Assembly: GCF_040784935.1 (NCBI RefSeq)
Contig: NZ_CP160680.1
Location: forward strand, 6,801,802-6,865,801
Origin: Lewinella sp. LCG006
Lineage (GTDB): Bacteria; Bacteroidota; Bacteroidia; Chitinophagales; Saprospiraceae
DNA length: 64,000 nucleotides
Direction: 5' to 3'
Under the pieces are notes generated by a model. It worked only from the letters and a program-made list of their open reading frames with translations. It did no database searches and had not been told where the DNA came from. Position numbers and translations under genes: made by a program. Below, piece by piece: positions 31,973 through 39,431 of this stretch (positions within the stretch are counted from its first letter, which is position 1; every line of letters starts with the position of its first letter).

Positions 31973-32902
31973 TTAAGCTTCTTTCATTACGTTGGTCATC
32001 AGAAAATCTACCGGATTGGAAACCTCGGCAGCGTGATCAGGTGCTTCTTCCGGCATTTGTAGCTCGGGAAGGGACGATGACATGAAATTTTTGGCTTTCA
32101 TCAATTCTTCATAATACTCTTCGAAAGGAGGAATATTGCCATCCCATTCCAACAGCGTGGAGGTACCACCCGTTTTCTGCCAGGCGAGCTGAAACAACTG
32201 CCAGACATTGTGAGTGACGGCTCGGTCGTGGGTATCTATAATGTAACTCCCGCAGTGCTGGTGCCCAGCCAGGTGCATCTGTACGATGCGCTCGTGAGGG
32301 AGCTGTTCGATATAATGAACGGGGTCAAAATCATTGTTAAAAGCGGAGACGTAAACGTTGTTCACATCAAGGAGTAAGCCACAATTGGTTTCCTCGGCCA
32401 TTGCCCGCAGGAAGGCCCATTCCGGCATGGTAGAATGCTGAAAGCTGGCGTAGGTGCTCGGGTTTTCTAATACCAGCGGTCGCTCCAAATAATCTTGAAC
32501 AATCCGGATGCGTTCGCAGACATGAGCCAAAGACGCTTCGTTGAGCGGCAGCGGCAGTAAATCATGGGAGTTGATAGATAAAACACCCGTCCAACACAAG
32601 TGATCACTCACCCAAACGGGCTGCACCTCTTCGGCGAGGGTCTTCAGGCTTTTAAGGTAGGTAAAATCCAGCGGGTCCGTACTTCCGATAGACATCGACA
32701 CGCCGTGCATTACTACCGGATAGCGCTCGACAATCTGCTTCAATAAATAGCGAGGTCGACCATAAGCATCCATGAAATTTTCGGAGATCACCTCAAACCA
32801 ATCCACCTCCGGCGCGTGCTCCAGAATATGATCAAAATGCTTATTGCGCAAGCCCAGGCCGAGGCCGAGGTCTGGTAGTTGAAGGAGGTTAGTACTCATC
32901 AT
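31973..32902 (-). CDS. MNIO-family (DUF692) multinuclear iron oxidative enzyme, BufB/HvfB-like
   Basis: About 309 residues; the start is one of two adjacent ATGs (32900-32902 or 32897-32899), overlapping the upstream stop as ATGA. TIM-barrel DUF692 hallmarks with metal-ligand segments: [72 protein letters not shown] and LLEWDGNIP. This family binds two or three irons and oxidatively modifies cysteine or asparagine residues of ribosomally made peptides, forming thiooxazoles and related metal-binding groups. The obvious substrate is the cysteine-repeat protein encoded just upstream. Confidence 0.93.
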   Translation of the reverse strand: MMSTNLLQLPDLGLGLGLRNKHFDHILEHAPEVDWFEVISENFMDAYGRPRYLLKQIVERYPVVMHGVSMSIGSTDPLDFTYLKSLKTLAEEVQPVWVSDHLCWTGVLSINSHDLLPLPLNEASLAHVCERIRIVQDYLERPLVLENPSTYASFQHSTMPEWAFLRAMAEETNCGLLLDVNNVYVSAFNNDFDPVHYIEQLPHERIVQMHLAGHQHCGSYIIDTHDRAVTHNVWQLFQLAWQKTGGTSTLLEWDGNIPPFEEYYEELMKAKNFMSSSLPELQMPEEAPDHAAEVSNPVDFLMTNVMKEA

Positions 32903-33540
32903 CCCTTTTTCACACAAGCCTCATCCGAATAGTGAGCCTTACTACTATTTTTCATAAAAGCTTCTCTTTTGGCTTTCTTCTCGGCATCCCTCACCTTAGG
33001 ATCAAAGGCAAAAGAACAATAATGCGAACCACTTTGGCCGCAAGACTCGTAATGGTATTGCCCAATCTTTTCGGCAAACTCGGCGGTAGGACCGTAAGCC
33101 TGCCTTGGTGGTGGTGAGCCATATTTTTTCCCGGCTTTATTCATTCGCTCTTCAAAGCGTTTTCTGGCCAGTTGCCATACGCTCAGGCCTTGGTTGGGCC
33201 CATCCACAAAATAGCGGGTAGCCAGGATTGGCGAACCGCAACTCCCTTGGTATTTGCAATCGTTTTCGCCAGGATGGCAAAACTCGGGTGCCGTACCAAA
33301 CAAGCCGCAGCCGCCCTGCCCACGACAGTCATTGACGGTATGGCAAGCATGGACGATCGTGGCACACAAGCCCATGCCAGCACAATCGTTTTGCTTAGTA
33401 AACCCTTGGTTCTTGCAGGAATTGAGGCCCATGCAAACGTGCAGTTCCGGACCTACCGGACTAGGAATATCCGTGGTTACTGCCAATTGACGCTTATTGG
33501 GCTCAGGTGCTATGGTGTTTTTTTTATAGGAATGATCCAT
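32899..33540 (-). CDS. Cysteine-repeat protein, putative substrate of the MNIO enzyme
   Basis: 213 residues with 13 cysteines. Residues about 35-105 contain a recurring motif, N(S/D)CxxxG with a following Cys in three copies: [25 protein letters not shown] and NDCKYQGSC, with VHACHTV and EFCHPGE between them. A spacer follows with [14 protein letters not shown], then [14 protein letters not shown] and a final DEACVKKG. No signal peptide or transmembrane helix is seen, unlike classical bufferin precursors, which are exported. The stop overlaps the MNIO start (ATGA). The spaced NxCxxxG cysteines resemble MNIO-modified copper-binding peptides. The modification itself is inference. Confidence 0.8.
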   Translation of the reverse strand: MDHSYKKNTIAPEPNKRQLAVTTDIPSPVGPELHVCMGLNSCKNQGFTKQNDCAGMGLCATIVHACHTVNDCRGQGGCGLFGTAPEFCHPGENDCKYQGSCGSPILATRYFVDGPNQGLSVWQLARKRFEERMNKAGKKYGSPPPRQAYGPTAEFAEKIGQYHYESCGQSGSHYCSFAFDPKVRDAEKKAKREAFMKNSSKAHYSDEACVKKG

Positions 33541-33574
33541 CTTGGTAAAATGATTGACGGGTTATAGGAAAGGG

Positions 33575-35119
33575 TTAAGCATGAGCGGTAGGAAATGGAT
33601 TTCCTTTTATTCCCAGATCTTTATCAATGTCTTTGACACTGTAATCAAGACCAACATCAGGTAAAGCCATATAAGCGACACTCTTTTCATTGCCTTTGCT
33701 GAGCCACCCTTCTACCGTCCATACCTTGGAAAGCTGATCAGCCAGTTCAATGATTTGGGCCTTGGGCCGCATATTGGGCTTTGCCGCAAAGTCGTAGAAC
33801 TCGAAAGTCAGTGCGGCCGAATACATTTTGCCTTTTTTATGGTAAAGCAAGTTCGAAATATTGCCTCCAAAATGACTTAGCAGCCAAATCATGGCCTTGT
33901 GTACGCCGTACATAAAGAGCTGAAACTGCGTCTTGGTGCTTTTTGTCCGATAGCAGGTTTCAATCATCAAAAGGATGTAGGTAAAGATGGCATTTCCCAA
34001 TTCAGATTCCAGCTTTAGTGCAGCCACCGCATTATCGCCCTGCTTGGGGTCTTTGAAGCTGGGTTTGGCATTAGGGCTATCGTAATCGGCCTGCTTGGGG
34101 TCAAGATCCTGGTTGTGAACAAAGAGGGAGAAAAAGTCGAGGCCATAGCCTGCCAGCATCTCCTGGTAATAATACCCCAAACTATACGCTTCATAAAACT
34201 TATCGAAGTGGGCCAGCTCCTTACCACTTGGGGCATCGGCATCTTCCTTATCCATGATGACCTTACCGTCTTTTACGGGAAGCGGGATGGGCATGCCCTT
34301 GTCATCCAGGTGTAGCTTATTGCCATCTTCATGGTTGCCTTCGCCCTGTTCTACGATAATTCCCAATGCTTTCAATGCAGTGTTGCTGTCCACCACTTCC
34401 ACCAGTCCGCCGCTATCATCTTGATTGACGAAATGAGGATTGTGTTCTTTATCGTAATAGACCGTATTGATAGAATTGGAAGAATAGACGCCCATTCGCG
34501 GATTGGGGGTCAGCTGCAAGCGGTCTCCTAAATCATAAGCACCCGCAAAATGATCGTTGATACAGCCTTCAATCATTTCGTAAAACTGCCCGATGGTTTG
34601 ATAATCAATAGCCCTTTCTTCGATCAGTAGGGAGGGATTTTCAAAAGCATTGGGGCTTTCTATCTTTAGGAAGGTTGCCAATTGTCTCAGCGAAAGCGGC
34701 CCCAGGTTAATCGGAAATTCAGGATCGTGACCATCCAACTGAGTAGGGAATTTAAAACCCTCAGATGCGGCAATACCCATCAAGTCCGGCGGCAATCCAC
34801 AGATGGCTTGCTTGACGTTGGAAGCCAGTGCCAAATGCAGCATTTCCTCAATCAATACGCCCATGATCAGCGCTGCCGTTTTGTTGGCATAGATCATGAT
34901 TTCCAGCGTCAGGTCTTGCGCTTGTTTCACCTTGCCGGGCATACGCTCCAGCAGGGTCTTGTACAGTGTTTGCTGATCTGGCAGCCGCTGGATAGAATAA
35001 TACGTAGAAAGGTAAGTAGGGATGGTTGCCAATTCCAAGGTGATGGCTTGCTCCATGGCCTCAGCAAAATTTTCCGGCGTTACGACCGTCGGAATACTAA
35101 ACAGTTTCTTTTTAGGCAT
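33575..35119 (-). CDS. Ferritin-like di-iron protein (VioB/iminophenyl-pyruvate dimer synthase-type domain)
   Basis: 514 residues. The N-terminal half is the ferritin-like domain found in VioB/RebD and in many free-standing proteins: AMEQAITLELATIPTYLSTY and GVLIEEMLHLALASNVKQAI supply the Glu and EExxH ligands for two irons. The middle is variable and acidic (NHEDGNKLHLDDKGMPIPL). The C-terminal half has further helices (LGNAIFTYILLMIETCYRTK, and YGVHKAMIWLLSHFGGNISN). It is first in a four-gene operon behind a well-formed promoter, 34 bp before the cysteine-repeat gene. It might oxidise the same substrate or supply oxidised intermediates or iron to the MNIO enzyme. That role is inference. 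Confidence 0.82.
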   Translation of the reverse strand: MPKKKLFSIPTVVTPENFAEAMEQAITLELATIPTYLSTYYSIQRLPDQQTLYKTLLERMPGKVKQAQDLTLEIMIYANKTAALIMGVLIEEMLHLALASNVKQAICGLPPDLMGIAASEGFKFPTQLDGHDPEFPINLGPLSLRQLATFLKIESPNAFENPSLLIEERAIDYQTIGQFYEMIEGCINDHFAGAYDLGDRLQLTPNPRMGVYSSNSINTVYYDKEHNPHFVNQDDSGGLVEVVDSNTALKALGIIVEQGEGNHEDGNKLHLDDKGMPIPLPVKDGKVIMDKEDADAPSGKELAHFDKFYEAYSLGYYYQEMLAGYGLDFFSLFVHNQDLDPKQADYDSPNAKPSFKDPKQGDNAVAALKLESELGNAIFTYILLMIETCYRTKSTKTQFQLFMYGVHKAMIWLLSHFGGNISNLLYHKKGKMYSAALTFEFYDFAAKPNMRPKAQIIELADQLSKVWTVEGWLSKGNEKSVAYMALPDVGLDYSVKDIDKDLGIKGNPFPTAHA

Positions 35120-35153
35120 GATATGGGTAGGTAGGTTTTCGAAAGGTGTGATT

Positions 35154-35185
35154 TAAAAGTAGTTATTCTTACATCCAAAACCAAA
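35154..35185 (-). promoter_or_regulatory. Promoter of the ferritin-like/MNIO operon
   Basis: On the minus strand, TTTG (35182-35185), a 20-bp spacer, and TACTTTTA (35154-35161) fit TTTG-N20-TAnnTTTG with one mismatch in the last base. Transcription would start near 35147, about 28 bp before the ATG of the ferritin-like gene. Confidence 0.6.
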
Positions 35186-35296
35186 TACACCTATACTATC
35201 TTTTCGCAGTTCAAGTAGTGTAAACAAGAGATCCGTACCATGAGGATAGGAACATCTCTCCTCAAGGAATCAACCGTAGCCCTAGAAATATCTCAC

Positions 35297-36136
35297 CTAA
35301 TTGCCATCCTTCGTACTTTTTTGGTGCGTATTGATCTTTTCTACAGCATCTTTAGTGAGTACCAAGAGGGAATTGGTCTCACAATTCCACAAGTTCAGGT
35401 AATCAGCTGAGACCACACTGTGGGTTTTCCAACCTGCGAATTTTGCGTAAAGCATCAAAGTACAGATATCCGTAGGAGTGATAAACGGTCCAGTTTCTTT
35501 ATTGTGCGTGTGCATTGTTCCCATTATTTCTTGGTCTGAATCTCCGTACGGTATAGAAATAATGTTGTTATGAAGTTTTTCGCGCCTTTTAACTGTATTG
35601 TTGTTGCGCATCGTTAATAAATAGTCATTACCCAAAACAACCACACCATTTTTCTGTGGGCCAGTAAGCACGTAAACTTTCTTTTCACCCTGGCTGATTA
35701 AAGGAATCAAATTCAAATTAGTATTTTCATACACTTTGAAAAGCGTATCGGTACCCATTAAGTCTAAGGCATTGCGGCGCATTTCGTAGAGGTCGTGTTC
35801 CTTGGCAGAAAAATCGCGCTCTTGTAAATTAACATCTGCAGTAGCTAAATCGTAAGTAACATCAAATGTAATGGTCCCGATCACTCCATGGTTATCCGCT
35901 TTTGAAAAGAATACACATCTCGCCAAATCGCCATCGACGTAAGAAAAATAGCCTCCAATATTACCCCGATTTGGATAAGCTTCTAAAAATAGATCAGTGC
36001 CATACCATGATGCCATTTCACAACGATAAAGTAACTTCCCTTCTTCGACAATAGGATCAGTTTGCTTCGAAAATTTTGATTGGGCAGATACCTCCAAAAG
36101 GGTTACCGTTGCAAGGAAAAAAAGTAGCCATTTCAT
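35297..36136 (-). CDS. Secreted protein with a JAMM/MPN-like HxH...TxxD motif
   Basis: 279 residues. MKWLLFFLATVTLLEVSAQS is a signal peptide. The first 140 residues are beta-rich and unassigned. From about residue 160 the chain looks like a JAB/MPN fold: KNGVVVLGNDYLLTMRNNN, then GTMHTHNKETGPFITPTDIC, which has HTH followed by TPTD twelve residues later, close to the zinc-peptidase JAMM signature HxHPx6SxxD. It ends TNSLLVLTKDAVEKI. If real, this is an exported isopeptidase-like metalloprotease. The spacing and the Thr in place of Ser make the call tentative. It is not obviously in an operon. Confidence 0.5.
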   Translation of the reverse strand: MKWLLFFLATVTLLEVSAQSKFSKQTDPIVEEGKLLYRCEMASWYGTDLFLEAYPNRGNIGGYFSYVDGDLARCVFFSKADNHGVIGTITFDVTYDLATADVNLQERDFSAKEHDLYEMRRNALDLMGTDTLFKVYENTNLNLIPLISQGEKKVYVLTGPQKNGVVVLGNDYLLTMRNNNTVKRREKLHNNIISIPYGDSDQEIMGTMHTHNKETGPFITPTDICTLMLYAKFAGWKTHSVVSADYLNLWNCETNSLLVLTKDAVEKINTHQKSTKDGN

Positions 36137-36181
36137 GAGCGCGATCAGTTTATTTTCACCAATATAGGCTTTTTTGTTTTC

Positions 36182-37120
36182 TCAAAAACAATCCAAATCC
36201 TCCCCACTATCCGCCGATGGATCGTAACCCGTAATAAAATTGTGCTGCGAAGCGAACGCACAATTGCTAATATTCATGGGTTCTGCTATGTTCAAGGGGT
36301 CTACACAGGGTACACTACAAATCAGACCACTAACCAAGGATCTTTGTTGATCTGATGAAGTCAACCAAATGGAATAACCATACTGGGCAGCCATAATAGT
36401 ATCTTGATAAACACCATCAAATCCATTCTCTGGCGTAATATCCGTCATATTTGTTTGGTAAAAAACGGTATCGCCGTTGGCGAGATCAAACACCCAAAAA
36501 GTATCTATCCTCAGGATATTAGCATCGGCTGTTACCTGGAAGTAATCATTGACACCATTACCGTCAGGCGTAAAAATGGTAGGAATGAAAAACTTCCCGT
36601 TACCCAGATCAGCTTCCACCGGAGCATCTTGACAGCAAGCGGTAATCGTAGGATCATTAATTAACAAATCGTCTTCCGTTGAGGTGGCAACGAAAGCGAA
36701 AACAGCAATGGTCAAAATAGCGTTCAGTTGCCACTGCTGTTTAAAACCTATCCGCAGACGAAAATCCGCTACGTGTTCCAGCACGTAATAACTCAAGGGC
36801 AGCATCAGAAAGGCTAAATAATCAGAATAGTCCACTACCCTACTAACCGGCCAAATACCTAGTGCATTATAGGCATCAAGCAAGGGTTGAACAAAAGGAG
36901 ATTTCCAGAACAGAAAACCCAGGAAGGTTATGCCAATAGCCTGCCGCGCAGAGACCGGAAAGACAAATCTCAAAAACAAGGGAAAGATAAGCAGGCCAGC
37001 AAAGTCTGATAACTTCCCCGTAAACCAGTTGCCAAACTGCGCTTTGAGAAAATGATCATTGAGTAGCAATAAAATCAGGCCTGAAATAAAGACCGTGTTT
37101 AGCAGAAAGTGCTTTTTCAT
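36182..37120 (-). CDS. Membrane protein with an extracytoplasmic FTPDGNGVND (gliding-motility C-terminal-like) domain
   Basis: 312 residues. The first 160 hold about five hydrophobic helices (FLLNTVFISGLILLLLNDHF, GLLIFPLFLRFVFPV, YLAFLMLPLSYYVLEHV, WQLNAILTIAVFAFVAT). The rest is a beta-sandwich containing the signature IPTIFTPDGNGVNDYFQVTA and a disulfide-prone cysteine set (ACCQD, LICSVPCVDPL, ISNCAF). FTPDGNGVND is the mark of CHU_C-type domains, usually at the C-terminus of T9SS cargo. Fusion to a polytopic N-terminus is unusual and argues for a protein anchored in the inner membrane. Function unknown. Confidence 0.65.
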   Translation of the reverse strand: MKKHFLLNTVFISGLILLLLNDHFLKAQFGNWFTGKLSDFAGLLIFPLFLRFVFPVSARQAIGITFLGFLFWKSPFVQPLLDAYNALGIWPVSRVVDYSDYLAFLMLPLSYYVLEHVADFRLRIGFKQQWQLNAILTIAVFAFVATSTEDDLLINDPTITACCQDAPVEADLGNGKFFIPTIFTPDGNGVNDYFQVTADANILRIDTFWVFDLANGDTVFYQTNMTDITPENGFDGVYQDTIMAAQYGYSIWLTSSDQQRSLVSGLICSVPCVDPLNIAEPMNISNCAFASQHNFITGYDPSADSGEDLDCF

Positions 37121-37303
37121 AACGCGCAGTTTTAGTGGTTTCTTCTTACCAAGAGATGGAGAAAAAATAAGTGTAACAGCTTTCGATTTTTTTCAAATCT
37201 CAAAAGAAAGTCGTTTCTCTTATTTCCGTCAAATCACTAACGTTTGAAACCATTGATCCGCTGCAAAGTCCATTTTTTAATGCTGCGGTGGTGGCGCGTT
37301 ATA

Positions 37304-37547
37304 TTAGACTTGTTCTACTGGGATCATTTAGGGGGCAAATCGCGCCTTATCTTCCCATACTGTGCCTTTTTTAAGTCGTTTAGCTACGGCTAAACTCCTT
37401 AAAAAAGACTTCGCGTGGTCGATAATGCCTACCGAGCAGGCAGGCATCAATTTTAGCTTCGCTGATCGCCTTTGGCTCAGAGTTCCCACCAACTCCGAGC
37501 CGAAGGCGATCACCGTAAGGTAAACTGCCCCAGTAGAACAAGTCTAA
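37304..37547. repeat. MITE-like element with perfect 19-bp terminal inverted repeats
   Basis: Positions 37304-37322 and 37529-37547 are perfect 19-bp inverted repeats (right end CCCAGTAGAACAAGTCTAA), giving a 244-bp non-coding unit. Inside are two more stems: a GTTTAGC/GCTAAAC stem flanked by TTTTTTAAG/CTTAAAAAA, and a GATCGCCTTTGGCTC stem paired with GAGCCGAAGGCGATC. The right end overlaps the stop codon of the mannosyltransferase gene (37544-37546), so the element also supplies that gene's last bases and probably its terminator. Confidence 0.75.
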
Positions 37548-38281
37548 GAGCTACGGTAGCTGGAAAACAAAGACCGCCAACGCATTTGCATGACGCCAAA
37601 TACCGCTTCTTTGATAATACCTTTTGACATTTTTGAAGTGCCCTCTATCCGATCCGTAAAAGTGATGGGAACCTCAATGATTTTGTAACCTAATTGACGG
37701 GTCGCGAATTTCATCTCGATTTGGAAAGCGTAACCGACGAAGCGAATCTTGTCGAAATCAATGGCTTGCAAAACGCGGCGAGTATAGCAAACAAAGCCTG
37801 CGGTTGGGTCCTTGACTGGCATAAAAGTGATCAAACGCACGTACACTGAGGCCCCGTAGCTGAGCAAAACCCGATCCCAGGGCCAATCTTGCAACTGTCC
37901 ACCTTTGACGTAGCGAGAGCCTACCGACATATCCCCTCCTTGCAGCGCACAAGCTTCATAAAGTCGTACCAGGTCATTGGGATTATGACTGAAATCGGCG
38001 TCCATCTCGAAGAAGTATTCGTATTGAGGGCGTTCTAAGCCCCAGCGAAAGCCAGCTATATAAGCTGTGCCTAAACCTAGTTTACCCGTACGCTCTAGTA
38101 TATGCAAGCGGCCAGCAAATTCCTTTTGCTGATCTTTGACCAAGGTTGCCGTCCCATCTGGAGAACCATCATCGACAATCAGGATGTGAAAATCATGGGG
38201 CAGGGAGAATACAGTGTGAATCATTTTCACAATGTTCTCTTTCTCGTTGTAGGTCGGAATGATTACGAGGCAGTCGCTCAA
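37544..38281 (-). CDS. Polyprenol monophosphomannose synthase, DPM1-like GT2
   Basis: 245 residues; initiation appears to be TTG (38279-38281), as there is no upstream ATG in frame. GT-A hallmarks: CLVIIPTYNEKENIVKMI, LIVDDGSPDGTATLVKDQQ, FEMDADFSHNPNDLVRLYEA, VGSRYVKGGQL and PTAGFVCYTRRVL. It lacks C-terminal transmembrane helices, as in soluble DPM1/Ppm1 enzymes, which transfer mannose from GDP-mannose to polyprenyl phosphate at the inner membrane. It is a single gene. Its last six codons run into the terminal repeat of the adjacent MITE-like element. Confidence 0.88.
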   Translation of the reverse strand: MSDCLVIIPTYNEKENIVKMIHTVFSLPHDFHILIVDDGSPDGTATLVKDQQKEFAGRLHILERTGKLGLGTAYIAGFRWGLERPQYEYFFEMDADFSHNPNDLVRLYEACALQGGDMSVGSRYVKGGQLQDWPWDRVLLSYGASVYVRLITFMPVKDPTAGFVCYTRRVLQAIDFDKIRFVGYAFQIEMKFATRQLGYKIIEVPITFTDRIEGTSKMSKGIIKEAVFGVMQMRWRSLFSSYRSS

Positions 38282-38447
38282 GATGTTTGATTCAGTTTAG
38301 ATCGCAAAGATAAATCTTTCTCCGACAAATGCCGTAGCAAGCCATAGCGTAATTAGTAAGACAGTTTAATTTTGCCGTGAAGCTCATCTTTGCATAAGTA
38401 AATTTGTGAAACCTATTCCGATAAGGAAGCATAAAAACCTTTTCCTA

Positions 38448-39254
38448 ATGCAACGTTTTTGTCTACAACTCTTTTTATTGCTCTTCTGTATCAAGGCGCT
38501 ACACGCTCAAGGGCCCATCAATGGCTTTATGCCTAAACCCGGTCAATTAGATGCTGCTTTCACCTACAGTACCGAATCCTATTCGAAGTTTCATAATGAA
38601 AACGGTGATCTAATCGATCGTAATATTGATGCGACCAGTTATAACCTTTTCCTGGAATATGGTCTTGACCCCAAAATGGCATTGATTGTTACAGCCCCTT
38701 ATATCTCTAATGACCTGGATAATCAAGGGTGGCAAGATGGAAGCATTTGGTTGAAATACCGCAATGAAAGAATAGAGCAAAACAAAGGATACCACAACTT
38801 GATCACTTCTATTGGCTTAGGCTTCCCCTTAAGTAGTTATCCCAACGATAATGTCTTTGCTATCGGTCGACGAGCGACAACTTTCCAAGGGCGGTTTCTT
38901 TGGCAATACGACGCCAAATACGGATGGTTTATCAGCGCCCAGTCGGGGATTGATTTCCAGCTAGCTCCTGAGGCACTTGCGGCACTGCCGATCCTGATAC
39001 GTGGCGGTATCGGGACCTCACGTTTTTATGCAGACATCTGGTTGGAGCATTATCAATCGCTCCAAAGCACCGTCTCCGACCCGAATGGAGCCAGTGGAGC
39101 GGGTAGCACCTGGACCCGAACTGGAGGTACGCTTTATGTTCCAGTTACGCCTTGGTTTGGTGTATTTACAGGAGGCGCTCTCGTTTTGAGCGGTAAAAAT
39201 ATTGGCAAATCAGCCCGTTGGAATTTGGGCGCGGTATTTAGAATGAATGGGTAA
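38448..39254 (+). CDS. Outer-membrane beta-barrel (transporter-like) protein
   Basis: 268 residues from the ATG at 38448 (MQRFCLQLFLLLFCIKALHA, a signal peptide); the in-frame start at 38406 would add a basic stretch and is less likely. Repeated amphipathic strands follow (QLDAAFTYSTESYSKF, SYNLFLEYGLDPKMALIVTA, HNLITSIGLGFPLSSYP, TLYVPVTPWFGVFTGGALVL), ending NLGAVFRMNG. It resembles the small transporter-type barrels of Bacteroidota, like the one at 12157-13293 but shorter. Cargo unknown. Confidence 0.7.
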   Translation: MQRFCLQLFLLLFCIKALHAQGPINGFMPKPGQLDAAFTYSTESYSKFHNENGDLIDRNIDATSYNLFLEYGLDPKMALIVTAPYISNDLDNQGWQDGSIWLKYRNERIEQNKGYHNLITSIGLGFPLSSYPNDNVFAIGRRATTFQGRFLWQYDAKYGWFISAQSGIDFQLAPEALAALPILIRGGIGTSRFYADIWLEHYQSLQSTVSDPNGASGAGSTWTRTGGTLYVPVTPWFGVFTGGALVLSGKNIGKSARWNLGAVFRMNG

Positions 39255-39288
39255 GGGGGGAAGGGTTGGAAGGGTGTAAGGTTTTTTA

Positions 39289-39321
39289 AGTCGGAAGTGG
39301 GAAGTGGGAGGTCGGAAGTGC
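39289..39321. repeat. TCGGAAGTG/GGAAGTGG low-complexity tract
   Basis: Words GTCGGAAGTG and GGAAGTGGGA are repeated downstream of the barrel gene. The same words flank the IS on both sides (39421-39431 and 41195-41208, inverted) and recur at 21421-21505 and 59231-59243. Confidence 0.7.
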
Positions 39322-39431
39322 TTAGACACACGAAGACCCATAGGGAAACTTACCTGAATTCATCATTGGAAGTGTTTTAGGTAAGGACGAAAAAACACGC
39401 CACTAGGGTGATACCAATATTTCCGACTTCC

